Positions 26,694-36,014 are shown, numbered from the stretch's first letter. The stretch is DNA of 64,000 bases from Burkholderiaceae bacterium (GCA_023954035.1 JAMLIT010000004.1:46899-110898), one strand, 5' to 3'. Notes: generated by a model not told the origin, from the sequence alone. Translations and numbers: made by a program.

Positions 26694-26727
26694 GCGTTTC
26701 GCGGATGCTTCCCTGCACAATTGCCCC

Positions 26728-27405
26728 ATGAAAGTTCTCATCGTCGAAGACGAACTCAAGACGGGGGAATACTTGCGCCAGGGGCTGGTCGAAGCGGGTT
26801 TTGTCGCCGACTTGGCCCGCACGGGCACGGACGGACTGCACCTCACGCTGACGGGTGACTACGACCTGCTGGTGCTCGATGTCATGCTGCCGGGACTCAA
26901 CGGTTGGCAGCTCTTGCAATCCCTGCGGCGCAGCGGCAATGCGCTGCCGGTGCTGTTCCTCACCGCGCGCGATCAGGTCGAGGACCGTGTCAAAGGGCTG
27001 GAACTCGGAGCGGATGACTACCTGGTCAAGCCATTCGCGTTTTCGGAGTTTCTCGCTCGGGTGCGCACTTTGCTGCGGCGCGGCAAGGCAAGCATTGAAC
27101 CGACCGTGCTGCGGATTGCCGACCTGGAACTCGATTTGATGCGACGCCGGGCACAACGTGCTGGCCGGCGTATTGATCTCACTGCGAAGGAATTCGCGCT
27201 GCTGGAACTCCTGCTCCGGCGCCAGGGAGAAGTGCTGACGCGTTCGCTGATTGCATCGCAGGTGTGGGACATGAACTTTGACAGCGACACCAATGTGATC
27301 GAAGTGGCCATGCGCCGCCTGCGGGCCAAGATGGACGACGACTTCGAGCCCAAGCTGCTGCGCACGATACGCGGTATGGGCTACGTGCTGGAGGCATCGG
27401 ACTGA
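26728..27405 (+). CDS. Heavy-metal response regulator (CusR/CopR type)
   Basis: A 225-residue OmpR-family regulator. The receiver domain (1-120) has the phosphoacceptor in [15 protein letters not shown] (Asp at about 51), the Thr in LFLTARD and Lys in [11 protein letters not shown]. The winged helix (about 127-225) ends [18 protein letters not shown]-like text and [11 protein letters not shown], typical of CusR, CopR and SilR. It is the first gene of the two-component pair, overlapping the kinase start by one base, and is divergent from the RND operon that it most likely controls through the palindrome at 26670-26693. Confidence 0.92.
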   Translation: MKVLIVEDELKTGEYLRQGLVEAGFVADLARTGTDGLHLTLTGDYDLLVLDVMLPGLNGWQLLQSLRRSGNALPVLFLTARDQVEDRVKGLELGADDYLVKPFAFSEFLARVRTLLRRGKASIEPTVLRIADLELDLMRRRAQRAGRRIDLTAKEFALLELLLRRQGEVLTRSLIASQVWDMNFDSDTNVIEVAMRRLRAKMDDDFEPKLLRTIRGMGYVLEASD

Positions 27406-28781
27406 TGGTCTCGCGCCTGACGCTGACGGCGCGGTTGACGCTGCTCTTCACCATCGGTTCGGCCATTGTTCTACTTGTCTTCGGATCGCTGGTCATGGCC
27501 GCCATCGCCTCGCACTTCGACGAGCTCGACCGCGACGAAATCAGCGGCAAGCTCGACTACGCCGCGCAGCTGGTCGCCAGCATGGAGCGCCCGCTCAGCA
27601 AGGAGGCAGTAGAAAAAGCGCTTGCGTCCTCTTTTGCCGGCCACCACGAACTCGCAATGCAAGTGCGCGGCCCGAGCGGCGTGGTCTGGTTCGCGTCACC
27701 CGGCGTGGACTTTCCGCTGAGCCTGGCCGCTGGCCCCGATCTTTCTCATTGGCGCTCAGGCGAGCGAGCGTTTCACGGATTGGAAAAGCGCTTGCCGGGC
27801 GGGACGGGGACTGAGGGCGCGCTTATCTTGGTGTTGGGGTTGGATACGGCACACCACCAACACTTTCTGCGCAGCTTTCGCGTGACGCTTTGGCTTTTTG
27901 TTGCGTCTGCCGTGATGCTCATGGGTTTGCTCGGCTGGATCTCGGCGCGGCGCGGGCTCGCACCGCTGCGTGCCATGCGCGAGCGCGCGGCCACCGTGAC
28001 GGCACACAGCCTGGACCGCAGGTTGCCAGTGCAGGCCGTGCCCCCGGAGCTGGCTGAACTGGCCGTCACACTGAATGAAATGCTGGAGAGGCTGGAAGAC
28101 GCATTCAAGCGCCTTTCTGATTTTTCTGCCGACCTGGCCCACGAGTTGCGCACCCCCGTCAGCAACCTGATGATGCAGACGCAAGTCGCCCTGAGCCTGC
28201 CGCGAGACGCGGACAGCTACCGCGCCATTCTTGAATCCAACTCAGAGGAATTCGAGCGCCTGGCCCGGATGATTTCCGACATGCTGTTTTTGGCAAAAGC
28301 CGAAAACGGACTCGTACTGGTGCACGAAGAGGCCATTGATGTGGCCCACGAAGTCCGTCAGCTGCTCGACTTCTACGAGCTATCGGCCGACGAGAAGCGC
28401 ATCGACCTACAGCTAAGCGGCGACGGCGCTTTGCGCGGCGACCGACTGATGCTGCGGCGGGCCTTGGGGAATCTCATCTCGAACGCACTGCGTCACACGC
28501 CGACCGGAGGAACCATCCGCGTAGACATTACCCAAGACGGGGTGCAACTGCAGATACAGGTGAGAAACACAGGCGAACCCATCGCCGAGGCCCAACTGGC
28601 ACGGTTTTTCGAGCGCTTCTACCGCGCCGACCCCGCCCGTCAGCACGATGCGGGCGAAGGGATAGGCCTGGGACTTTCCATTACGCGCGCTATTGTGCGG
28701 GCGCACGGCGGCGAAGTCTGCGCTGCATCAAGCGATGGTTTGACGAGTTTCTCGCTCAGCTTTCCGATAGCGAGCAGTTGA
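27405..28781 (+). CDS. Heavy-metal sensor histidine kinase (CusS/CopS type)
   Basis: A 458-residue inner-membrane kinase. The first membrane helix is at about 10-33, a periplasmic sensor domain runs to about 160, the second helix is near 163-185 (VTLWLFVASAVMLMGLLGW), followed by HAMP (RRGLAPLRAMRERAATV), the phosphoacceptor box SADLAHELRTPVSNLM and the ATP domain (N box NLISNALRHT, G boxes GEGIGLGLSI). It senses metal in the periplasm by analogy with CusS. The start codon overlaps the regulator stop (TGATG). A fragment resembling the dispersed palindrome lies at the stop codon (about 28772-28796). Confidence 0.92.
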   Translation: MVSRLTLTARLTLLFTIGSAIVLLVFGSLVMAAIASHFDELDRDEISGKLDYAAQLVASMERPLSKEAVEKALASSFAGHHELAMQVRGPSGVVWFASPGVDFPLSLAAGPDLSHWRSGERAFHGLEKRLPGGTGTEGALILVLGLDTAHHQHFLRSFRVTLWLFVASAVMLMGLLGWISARRGLAPLRAMRERAATVTAHSLDRRLPVQAVPPELAELAVTLNEMLERLEDAFKRLSDFSADLAHELRTPVSNLMMQTQVALSLPRDADSYRAILESNSEEFERLARMISDMLFLAKAENGLVLVHEEAIDVAHEVRQLLDFYELSADEKRIDLQLSGDGALRGDRLMLRRALGNLISNALRHTPTGGTIRVDITQDGVQLQIQVRNTGEPIAEAQLARFFERFYRADPARQHDAGEGIGLGLSITRAIVRAHGGEVCAASSDGLTSFSLSFPIASS

Positions 28782-28947
28782 AAGCGCTGGAGGAAAGCAT
28801 GCCTGCACGTGCGGTGAGCCCGGGCTGCCTAAAAAGCGAATAATGCATGCTCCACGGGCCGAGGCCTTGCGTCAAGGGCGTACGCGCCTGCCAGCCACTT
28901 TCTTTCTTCTCGCCGCATAGCTGGGCGGGACTTGGGGGCCGAGGACG

Positions 28948-31119
28948 ATGAAAAACTTCCAACGCCTGGGCTTGCTGGCCACGGCGCTTGCGCTTGTGGC
29001 CGGCTTCTTTTTCCTCGGCGGCGCGCAATGGTTGACGCTGGAGGCGCTGAAATCGGGCCTCGGCCAGTTCACCGCCTGGAAGAACGCATCGCCCGTCCTG
29101 ACGGCCCTGGTGTTTGGCGGGGTGTATGTTCTGGTCACCGCCCTGTCTCTGCCCGGCGCTGCTGTCATGACCCTGGCCGCTGGGGCGGTCTTCGGGCTGC
29201 TCTGGGGCACGGTGATCGTTTCCTTTGCTTCCACCCTGGGGGCCACTCTGGCGTTCTGGAGCGCGCGCTACGTGCTGCGCGACTGGGTGCAGGCGCGGTT
29301 TGGCGACCGGCTCCGGCCCATCAACGAGGGCATACGGCGCGACGGGGCTTTCTATCTGTTCACGCTACGGCTGGTGCCCGTGTTTCCTTTCTTCCTCATC
29401 AACCTCTTGATGGGCCTGGTGCCCATTGGCGCGCTGACTTTCTATGCGGTCAGCCAGCTCGGCATGCTGGCAGGCACACTGGTCTATGTGAATGCTGGCA
29501 CCCAATTGGCGCAGATCGACAGCCTGGCGGGCATCGTCTCGCCCCGCATTCTGCTGTCCTTCGCACTGCTGGGCGTGTTTCCTCTGGCTGCCAGGTCGTT
29601 GCTGCGCGGGCTTGAGCGCCGCAGGGTGTATGCGCAGTGGGAGCAGCCGCGGAGCTTCGACCGCAATCTCATCGTCATCGGGGCCGGCGCCGCGGGGCTG
29701 GTGACGGCCTACATCGCCGCGGCGGTCAAGGCGAGGGTCACGCTGGTGGAGACGCACAAGATGGGTGGCGACTGCCTCAACTACGGCTGCGTGCCGAGCA
29801 AAGCCCTGATCAGGAGCGCCAAGTTGGCGCATCAGATTCGGCACGCCGACCACTATGGCCTGTCGGCGACGGCGCCGCAGTTCCGCTTTCGAGAGGTCAT
29901 GGCGCGGGTGCATGCGGTGATACGCGCCATAGCGCCTCACGACAGCGCGCAGCGCTACGAGGCCCTGGGCGTGCAAGTGCTGCAGGGCTACGGCCGTGTG
30001 CTCGACCCCTGGACGGTGGAGATCAAGGCGGCCGACGGTAGCACGCAGCGACTCACCACCCGCAGCATCGTCATCGCCGCCGGCGCGCAGCCCTTCGTGC
30101 CGCCCCTGCCCGGCATCGAGGACGTGGGCTACGTCACCAGCGATACCCTGTGGGATGCGTTTTCCGAGCTCGATGCCCCCCCGGCCCGTCTGGTGGTGCT
30201 GGGCGGTGGGCCCATTGGCTGTGAATTGGCGCAAAGCTTTGCGCGCCTGGGCTCGGCAGTCACGCAAATCGAGATGGGGCCGCGCATCCTGGCGAGCGAG
30301 GATGTGGAGGTGTCCGAGCTGGCCCGCCTCGCCCTGGCGCACGACGGGGTTGACATGCTGACCGAACACAAGGCGCTGCGCTGCGAACGCGAGGACCGGG
30401 GCGGTACAGCGCACAAGTACATCGTGGTCGAGCACGGCGGCGCGCAGCGACGCATCGAATTCGACGCTCTCATCTGCGCGGTGGGTCGCGTGGCTCGGCT
30501 GCAGGGCTACGGGCTGGAAGACCTGGGCATTCCTTCCGAGCGCACGGTCGTCACCAACGAATACCTGGAAACGCTCTATCCCAACATCTACGCTGCCGGC
30601 GACGTGGCAGGCCCTTACCAGTTCACGCACACTGCATCGCACCAGGCCTGGCATGCGGCGGTCAACGCCCTGTTCGGGCAGTTCAAACGTTTCAAGGTCG
30701 ACGACTCGGTGGTCCCCAGGGCCACTTTCATCGACCCCGAGGTGGCGCGGGTCGGACTCAACGAGCAAGAGGCCAAGGAGAAAGGCATCGCCTACGAACT
30801 CACTCGATATGCTCTGGACCACCTCGACCGCGCCATCGCAGACGGCGCCGCCAACGGCTTCGTCAAGGTGCTGACCGTTCCAGGCAAGGACCGCATTCTG
30901 GGCGTGACCATTGTCGGCGAACATGCGGGCGACTTGCTGGCGGAATTTGTATTGGCGATGAAACAGGGCCTGGGATTGAACAAGATTCTCGGCACCATCC
31001 ACATCTACCCGACACTGGCCGAAGCGAACAAGTCCGCCGCCGGCGAGTGGAAGCGCGCGCATGCCCCCCAGCGTTTGCTGGCGTGGGTGCAGCGCTACCA
31101 CAGCTGGCGGCGCGGATAA
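28948..31119 (+). CDS. Fusion: TVP38/TMEM64 (DedA-like) membrane domain plus mercuric-reductase-like flavoprotein
   Basis: A 723-residue protein with two parts. Residues 1 to about 220 form a SNARE-associated TVP38/TMEM64 membrane domain with several helices and the family text GAAVMTLAAGAVFGLLWGT and RLVPVFPFFLINLLMGL. Residues about 230-715 form a pyridine-nucleotide-disulfide oxidoreductase: FAD motif NLIVIGAGAAGLVTAYIA, redox disulfide GGDCLNYGCVPSK (Cys276 and Cys281), NAD motif VVLGGGPIGCELAQSFARLG, and a dimerisation domain ending in GTIHIYPTLAEANK. No N-terminal metal-binding domain or C-terminal Cys pair of true MerA is present. The substrate is unknown. It is the first gene of a four-gene run. 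Confidence 0.88.
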   Translation: MKNFQRLGLLATALALVAGFFFLGGAQWLTLEALKSGLGQFTAWKNASPVLTALVFGGVYVLVTALSLPGAAVMTLAAGAVFGLLWGTVIVSFASTLGATLAFWSARYVLRDWVQARFGDRLRPINEGIRRDGAFYLFTLRLVPVFPFFLINLLMGLVPIGALTFYAVSQLGMLAGTLVYVNAGTQLAQIDSLAGIVSPRILLSFALLGVFPLAARSLLRGLERRRVYAQWEQPRSFDRNLIVIGAGAAGLVTAYIAAAVKARVTLVETHKMGGDCLNYGCVPSKALIRSAKLAHQIRHADHYGLSATAPQFRFREVMARVHAVIRAIAPHDSAQRYEALGVQVLQGYGRVLDPWTVEIKAADGSTQRLTTRSIVIAAGAQPFVPPLPGIEDVGYVTSDTLWDAFSELDAPPARLVVLGGGPIGCELAQSFARLGSAVTQIEMGPRILASEDVEVSELARLALAHDGVDMLTEHKALRCEREDRGGTAHKYIVVEHGGAQRRIEFDALICAVGRVARLQGYGLEDLGIPSERTVVTNEYLETLYPNIYAAGDVAGPYQFTHTASHQAWHAAVNALFGQFKRFKVDDSVVPRATFIDPEVARVGLNEQEAKEKGIAYELTRYALDHLDRAIADGAANGFVKVLTVPGKDRILGVTIVGEHAGDLLAEFVLAMKQGLGLNKILGTIHIYPTLAEANKSAAGEWKRAHAPQRLLAWVQRYHSWRRG

Positions 31120-31218
31120 GGCAGCATGGCGCGCAGCGAGCCCAAGTTGAACCGCTTCCTGAAGATGCGACCTACCGCCACCACTTCGCGACCCTGGGCC
31201 AGCGCGGCCCTCCACACG

Positions 31219-31890
31219 ATGCAGCTCTCCATCATTGTTCCCTTGTTCAACGAAGCTGCCGCTGCGACAGAACTGTGCGCGCATCTGGCAGCCTGGACGC
31301 GCCAGGGCGTGGACGTCATCCTCGTTGATGGCGGCAGCGACGACGGAACAGCCGCCCTGCTGGAAGGGTGCGGGTTCCGCCTCGTGCATTCGCCGCGCGG
31401 CCGGGCCGTGCAAATGAACGCCGGGGCCGCTGCCGCCAGCGGCGATGTGCTTTTGTTTCTGCATGCCGACACGCGCTTACCGCCCAAGGCGCTCGAAAGC
31501 CTTGAGCACCTTGATTGGCACGCGCAGGCTTGGGGGCGCTTCGACGTGCACATTGCCGGCCGCCCCAGAATGCTCAAGCTGGTGGCCCTGCTGATGAACT
31601 GGCGCTCGCGCCTGACAGGCATCGCCACCGGAGACCAGGCCATCTTCATGACCCGGGCCGCCTTTGACGCCGCGGGCGGTTTTCCGCAGCAGCCGCTGAT
31701 GGAAGATGTTGAAATGTCCCGCCGACTGCGCCAGCGTGCGCGCCCGATCTGCCTTACCGAACGAGTCGTCACCTCGGGCCGCCGCTGGGAGCAGCGCGGG
31801 ACCTGGCGCACCATCTTTCTGATGTGGCGCCTGCGCTGGGCCTATTGGCGCGGCGTGCCGGCCAGCCAGCTCGCCAAGGCCTACCGATGA
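31219..31890 (+). CDS. TIGR04283-type glycosyltransferase family 2 protein
   Basis: A 223-residue GT-A fold transferase beginning MQLSIIVPLFNEAAAATELC, with the nucleotide-sugar acidic motif DVILVDGGSDDGTAALL, DVLLFLHADTRLPPKAL (DxD-like) and GIATGDQAIFMTRAAFDAAGGFP. This is the type called rSAM/selenodomain-associated transferase 2, linked in some bacteria to arsenosugar synthesis. An in-frame ATG at 31126, 7 bases after the preceding stop, would add 31 residues of unusual text; I prefer 31219 because family members start at the first beta strand. It overlaps the next gene by 4 bases. Confidence 0.82.
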   Translation: MQLSIIVPLFNEAAAATELCAHLAAWTRQGVDVILVDGGSDDGTAALLEGCGFRLVHSPRGRAVQMNAGAAAASGDVLLFLHADTRLPPKALESLEHLDWHAQAWGRFDVHIAGRPRMLKLVALLMNWRSRLTGIATGDQAIFMTRAAFDAAGGFPQQPLMEDVEMSRRLRQRARPICLTERVVTSGRRWEQRGTWRTIFLMWRLRWAYWRGVPASQLAKAYR

Positions 31891-32528
31891 AGCGGGTGCA
31901 CATCCTCATCATGGCCAAAGCCCCGATCGAAGGGTTCTGCAAGACCCGGCTGATCCCAGCCTTGGGCGAGCGCGGCGCCACGGCCTTGGCGCGCAGCATG
32001 CTGGTACGCACGGTGGATGCGGCGCTCGCCGCCGGTTTGGGTTGCGTGGAACTGTGCGTCGCGCCCGGACTGCAAGCCTTTGACTGGGACGGCCTGCGCT
32101 TGCCCGGAGGTTTGACATGGACCGAGCAAGGCGAAGGCGACCTGGGCGCGCGCATGGCCCGTGCCGCCCAGAGAGTGATGGCCTGCGGCCAAGCCATCCT
32201 GCTCATCGGCACCGACTGCCCCGCGCTTGACAGCGGTGTGCTGCAAAGCGCTGCCGCGGCTCTGGACACGCACGACGCATCGATGGTGCCCACGGCGGAC
32301 GGCGGCTACGCCCTGCTGGGTCTGAATCGCTTTTCGCAGGCCTTGTTCGAAGGCATGGCCTGGAGCACTGCTTCCGTGGCCGCGGACACAAGACAGCGAC
32401 TGGCCGCCTTGCAGTGGACGCTGTTGCACCTGCCCACGCTGCACGACATCGATGAACCCGCCGATCTGCCCTGGCTGCCAGCGGACCTGCAGTTCGGCCT
32501 TCCGAACGCTTTGCCGTACAAGCCATGA
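31887..32528 (+). CDS. DUF2064 (TIGR04282) transferase
   Basis: A 213-residue protein of the nucleotidyltransferase-like DUF2064 family (rSAM/selenodomain-associated transferase 1). Typical text is MKRVHILIMAKAPIEGFCKTRL, GAILLIGTDCPALDSGVL-like (ILLIGTDCPALD) and MVPTADGGYALLGLNRF. It nearly always travels with the TIGR04283 glycosyltransferase. The substrate is unknown. ATGA overlaps at both ends couple it to its neighbours. Confidence 0.85.
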   Translation: MKRVHILIMAKAPIEGFCKTRLIPALGERGATALARSMLVRTVDAALAAGLGCVELCVAPGLQAFDWDGLRLPGGLTWTEQGEGDLGARMARAAQRVMACGQAILLIGTDCPALDSGVLQSAAAALDTHDASMVPTADGGYALLGLNRFSQALFEGMAWSTASVAADTRQRLAALQWTLLHLPTLHDIDEPADLPWLPADLQFGLPNALPYKP

Positions 32529-33283
32529 TCCCCCGCTTCAGAAACCGCCATGGGCCCAGCATCTTGGGCCTGCTTGTCGCGCTGGCGGCCAGCGCCATGG
32601 CTGCGCCGGTGCGCGTGGGCGACTTCACTGCGATGGGCGAGAGCCCCTGGAAAGCCGTGCAGCTGAGCGACCGGGTACCGGCGACGCGCTACAGCGCATT
32701 GCAGTGGGACGGGCACGCCGCCGTCGAAGCACGCGCCGACGCCAGCATGGCGCTTCTGGCGCGGCCCTTGACGATCGATCTGCAGTCCACCCCCGTCCTG
32801 TGCTGGTTGTGGCGCGTGGACGGAGTGGTGCAACGAGCGGACATGCGCCGCAAGGATGGCGACGACTATGCCGCCCGGGTCTACGTCGCGTTCAGCTTGC
32901 CGCCGGAGGCGCTCGGTATCGCCCTGCGCCTGCAGCTTGCCCTGGGGCGCAGCCTGTACGGGGAGCTGCTCCCCGACGCCGCCGTCAACTACGTCTGGGA
33001 CAACCGGCACCCGGTAGGCACCCGCGCTTTCAACGCCTACACCGAGCGCGCCGCCATGGTGGTGCAGCGCTCGGGCACGGCGCAGGTGGGCCGCTGGGTG
33101 GCGGAGCGCGCCAATGTGCTGGCCGACGCCAAGCAGGCGTTTGGCGATCTGCCCTTCAAGGCAAGCCTGCTGGCAGTGGCCTCCGACACCGACAACACCG
33201 GTGAACAGGCGCGCGCGGGCTTCGCAGAGCTGCATTTTGTAGGTGCCGATGAGGCTTGCCAGTTCGCCGGCCCCAAGCCCTGA
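32525..33283 (+). CDS. DUF3047 exported protein
   Basis: A 252-residue protein with a signal peptide (about 1-27, ILGLLVALAASAMA, cut near APVRVGDF) and a DUF3047 domain: PVLCWLWRVDGVVQRADMRRKDGDDYAARVYVAF and AVNYVWDNRHPVGT are characteristic. The family is periplasmic with no known activity. It is the last gene of the run that begins with the flavoprotein fusion and overlaps the previous gene by 4 bases. Downstream lies a cluster of palindromic repeats and the convergent glmS gene. Confidence 0.82.
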   Translation: MIPRFRNRHGPSILGLLVALAASAMAAPVRVGDFTAMGESPWKAVQLSDRVPATRYSALQWDGHAAVEARADASMALLARPLTIDLQSTPVLCWLWRVDGVVQRADMRRKDGDDYAARVYVAFSLPPEALGIALRLQLALGRSLYGELLPDAAVNYVWDNRHPVGTRAFNAYTERAAMVVQRSGTAQVGRWVAERANVLADAKQAFGDLPFKASLLAVASDTDNTGEQARAGFAELHFVGADEACQFAGPKP

Positions 33284-33314
33284 GCCTGTGGAAAGGGCGC
33301 AGCAACTTAGGTAG

Positions 33315-33379
33315 CGCCTACGGCGCCGGCGCTGAGCGCCGCAAGAGCGCCACCGTCATTCGACGGTGACGCTCTTGGC
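33315..33379 (-). repeat. Duplicated copy of the glmS 3'-end hairpin
   Basis: This 65-base segment repeats 33453-33517 with a single difference (33320 A versus 33458 G). It contains the whole strong hairpin of the glmS 3' end (33343-33376) plus the adjacent GC-rich GGCGCC...GCGCC palindrome. It lies beyond the glmS stop and so is a non-coding duplicate. Confidence 0.9.
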
Positions 33380-33400
33380 AAGTCGAAGTCGGTTGTGCCA

Positions 33401-33429
33401 TCACAAACTTTGCTGCGCAAAGTAAGTGA
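33401..33429. repeat. Small perfect hairpin between the two glmS-end copies
   Basis: TCAC, then ACTTTGC, a TGC loop, GCAAAGT and GTGA form a stem with one symmetrical AA/AA internal loop (33401-33404 with 33426-33429; 33407-33413 with 33417-33423). It occupies the spacer between the duplicated hairpins. Confidence 0.75.
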
Positions 33430-33433
33430 TGTC

Positions 33434-33533
33434 CAAGCCCAGAAACCTGGCACGCCTGCGGCGCCGGCGCTGAGCGCCGCAAGAGCGCCACCGTCATTCG
33501 ACGGTGACGCTCTTGGCCAGGTTTCTGGGCTTG
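33434..33533. repeat. Inverted copy of the glmS 3' coding end around its terminator hairpin
   Basis: CAAGCCCAGAAACCTGGC at 33434-33451 is the exact reverse complement of 33516-33533, which encodes the end of GlmS (KPRNLA). Between the arms lies the hairpin 33481-33514, whose 15-base arms pair with one G-T, overlapping the glmS stop. The glmS message can therefore fold its own last codons into a long extended structure. The hairpin lacks a clear T-run, so termination strength is uncertain. Confidence 0.85.
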
Positions 33534-35404
33534 TCCACATCCGTTCCCAGTGCGCAGGCGGTGTGGTAGGCCAGCAGCTGCAGCGGCACTACGTGCAGGA
33601 TAGGACTGAGCGCGCCGTAGTGCTCGGGCATGCGGATGACGTGCACGCCGTCGCCATTGGCAATGCGCGTGTCGGCGTCGGCCAGCACATACAGCACGCC
33701 ACCGCGCGCGCGCACTTCCTGCATGTTGCTTTTGAGTTTTTCAAGCAGCGCGTCGTTGGGCGCCACGGTGACCACCGGCATGCTACTGGTGACCAGCGCC
33801 AGCGGGCCGTGCTTGAGCTCACCGGCCGGGTAGGCCTCGGCGTGGATGTAGCTGATTTCCTTGAGCTTGAGCGCGCCTTCCAGCGCGATCGGGTAATGCA
33901 TGCCGCGACCCAGAAACAATGCATTGGGCATGCGGGTGAATTCCTCGGCCCACGCGATGATCTGCGGCTCCAAGGCCAGCACCGCCTGCAAGGCGACAGG
34001 CAGGTGGCGCATCGCCTTTAAATATTCTGCCTCTTGCTCTGGCGCGAGGCGCCCCTTGGCTTGCGCCAGCGCCAGGGTCAGCAGGAACAGGCCGGCCAGT
34101 TGCGTCGTGAAGGCCTTGGTGCTGGCCACGCCAATCTCGACGCCAGCGCGCGTCACATAGGCCAGTTTGCATTCACGCACCATGGCGCTGGTGGCGACGT
34201 TGCAGATGGTCAGCGTGTGCTCCATGCCCAGGCTTTGCGCGTGGCGCAGGGCTGCGAGCGTGTCGGCGGTTTCGCCCGACTGACTGATGGTGACTACCAG
34301 GGTGCGAGGGTCGGGCACGCTGGTGCGGTAGCGGTATTCGCTGGCCACTTCCACCTGGGTGGGGATGCCGGCGATGTCTTCCAGCCAGTAGCGCGCCGTG
34401 CAACCGCTGTAGTAGCTGGTGCCGCAGGCGAGGATCAGCACGCGGTCGATCTGCTCGAACACGCGCCAGGCCGCCGCACCCGGCATGCCGTTGTGCTCGG
34501 GGCCGTCGAACAGCTCGGGGACGATGCCAGCCACGCCGTCCAGCGTGTCAGCGATGGCGCGTGGCTGCTCAAAAATCTCCTTTTGCATGTAGTGCCGGTA
34601 CGGCCCGAGATCCACCGCGCCGCTGTGGGCGCGCACGGTGCGCACCGGGCGATCGTCCGAGGTGAGCGGTTTGCCTCTGCTGCCCACAATCCAGTAGCGC
34701 CCGCGCTGCAGGTCGACAATGTCGCCTTCTTCGAGGTACACGATCTGGTCCGTGACGCCGGCAAGCGCCATGGCATCGCTGGCCAGAAAATGCGCCTCGC
34801 CACCCTCCCCCACGCCCAGCACCAACGGCGAACCGGCACGGGCCCCCACCACGCGGTGGGGTTCGTCCTTGTGCATCGCCGCAATGGCGTAAGCCCCGCG
34901 CAGTTCGGCCGTACTGGCCTGCACAGCGGCAAACAGGTCGCCGCTGTAGTGGTGCTCAATAAGGTGGGCAATGACTTCCGTGTCGGTCTGGCTGGCGAAC
35001 ACATAGCCGCGTGCCTGCAAGCGCTCGCGCAAGTCCTCATAGTTTTCAATGATGCCGTTGTGCACCACGGCGACGCGGCCCGGCTGCTCGGCAGCGGCGG
35101 GCGCGCTGCCGTGGCTGAAATGCGGGTGGGCGTTGTGTACCGCAGGCGCGCCGTGCGTGGCCCAGCGGGTGTGGGCAATGCCGGTGCCGCCGCTCAGGTG
35201 TTCGGTGCGAACCTGTTCCAGCAGCTCGGCCACGCGCTGGGTGCTGCGGGCGCGCACCAAGCCACCCGCCGCCGTGGGGTCCAGACTGGCAGCGTGAATG
35301 GCCACGCCGCAGGAGTCGTAGCCACGGTATTCAAGCCGCTGCAAGCCCTGGACCAGCGTGGGAACGATGTTGTGAAGCGCAACCGCGCCGACGATGCCGC
35401 ACAT
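33494..35404 (-). CDS. glmS: Glutamine-fructose-6-phosphate aminotransferase (isomerizing)
   Basis: GlmS makes glucosamine 6-phosphate from fructose 6-phosphate and glutamine, the first step toward UDP-GlcNAc for peptidoglycan and LPS. The 636-residue product begins MCGIVGAVA, where Cys2 is the glutaminase nucleophile, and has the two SIS sugar-isomerase domains ([16 protein letters not shown] and [16 protein letters not shown]), ending [13 protein letters not shown]. It is slightly longer than the E. coli enzyme (609). No glmS ribozyme is expected or seen. The downstream palindrome cluster (33315-33533) includes its last codons. It is divergent from the Lrp regulator gene. Confidence 0.96.
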   Translation of the reverse strand: MCGIVGAVALHNIVPTLVQGLQRLEYRGYDSCGVAIHAASLDPTAAGGLVRARSTQRVAELLEQVRTEHLSGGTGIAHTRWATHGAPAVHNAHPHFSHGSAPAAAEQPGRVAVVHNGIIENYEDLRERLQARGYVFASQTDTEVIAHLIEHHYSGDLFAAVQASTAELRGAYAIAAMHKDEPHRVVGARAGSPLVLGVGEGGEAHFLASDAMALAGVTDQIVYLEEGDIVDLQRGRYWIVGSRGKPLTSDDRPVRTVRAHSGAVDLGPYRHYMQKEIFEQPRAIADTLDGVAGIVPELFDGPEHNGMPGAAAWRVFEQIDRVLILACGTSYYSGCTARYWLEDIAGIPTQVEVASEYRYRTSVPDPRTLVVTISQSGETADTLAALRHAQSLGMEHTLTICNVATSAMVRECKLAYVTRAGVEIGVASTKAFTTQLAGLFLLTLALAQAKGRLAPEQEAEYLKAMRHLPVALQAVLALEPQIIAWAEEFTRMPNALFLGRGMHYPIALEGALKLKEISYIHAEAYPAGELKHGPLALVTSSMPVVTVAPNDALLEKLKSNMQEVRARGGVLYVLADADTRIANGDGVHVIRMPEHYGALSPILHVVPLQLLAYHTACALGTDVDKPRNLAKSVTVE

Positions 35405-35513
35405 GAAAAGCCTTTGCTATGGAAGAAACAACAGGCATGCTAGGTACAGCAACAAGAAATGTGTGAGCCATTTTTCTAACAAATATTTCCATAAACTTCA
35501 TTGATTGAGTAAT

Positions 35514-36014
35514 ATGAAATATATGGAAAATCTTAAGCTTGACGGTGTCGATCTAGATCTTCTCTCTGCCCTGCAGCAAGACGCCACACCCACCAACCAG
35601 CAACTCGCTGCACAACTGGGTATTTCGCCGCCCACCTGCCTGCGTCGGGTGCGCCGGCTGCGGGAGTCCGGGCTGATTGCGCGCCAGGTCGCCATCCTGG
35701 ATTCCGAGGTGCTGGCAGCCGCCCTGGGCCACGGCCTGCAGGCGATTGGCGAGGTGTTGCTGGACCGCCAGACCGCCGAGGCACAAGACGCCTTCGAGGC
35801 CCGCGCTGTGGCCGAGCCCTGCGTGGCGCAGTGCTGGCGCATGGCCTCGGGGGCAGATTTCGTGCTGGTGCTGCAGGTGCACGATATGCCGCATTACCTG
35901 GAGCTTGCCGCGCGCCTGTTCACGCAGGACGCCAACGTGCGCAACGTCAAGCTGCACTTCGCAACGCGCCGGGCCAAATTTGACACCGCGCTGCCGATGG
36001 CGCCCGCGCCGTAG
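35514..36014 (+). CDS. Lrp/AsnC-family transcriptional regulator
   Basis: A 166-residue regulator with an N-terminal winged helix-turn-helix (LDGVDLDLLSALQQDATPTNQQLAAQLGISPPTCLRRVRRLRESGLI) and a C-terminal RAM ligand domain (VLLDRQTAEAQDAFEARA...DFVLVLQVHDMPHYLELAARLF). The amino-acid effector is not known. Starts at 35505 (TTG), 35514 and 35523 are in frame; 35514 is chosen as the first ATG. The 109 bases to the glmS start are AT-rich and contain the two divergent promoters. Confidence 0.88.
   Translation: MKYMENLKLDGVDLDLLSALQQDATPTNQQLAAQLGISPPTCLRRVRRLRESGLIARQVAILDSEVLAAALGHGLQAIGEVLLDRQTAEAQDAFEARAVAEPCVAQCWRMASGADFVLVLQVHDMPHYLELAARLFTQDANVRNVKLHFATRRAKFDTALPMAPAP

Noticed and set aside
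28756-29028. A 90-codon minus-strand frame between the sensor kinase and the flavoprotein fusion genes.
   Set aside because: It overlaps the start of the fusion gene and has no recognisable features.
33315-33533. The repeated hairpins looked at first like a short CRISPR or integron repeat.
   Set aside because: There are only two copies, no regular spacers, and one copy is the glmS coding end.
33494-35404. A Tn7 insertion downstream of glmS.
   Set aside because: No Tn7 ends or tns genes are present; only palindromes and duplication.
34034-35443. A 469-codon + strand frame opposite glmS, and similar long frames opposite accC (140-2044), aroG, glmU and tyrS.
   Set aside because: All are antisense shadows caused by high GC at third positions. 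The opposite strand encodes well-known enzymes in each case.
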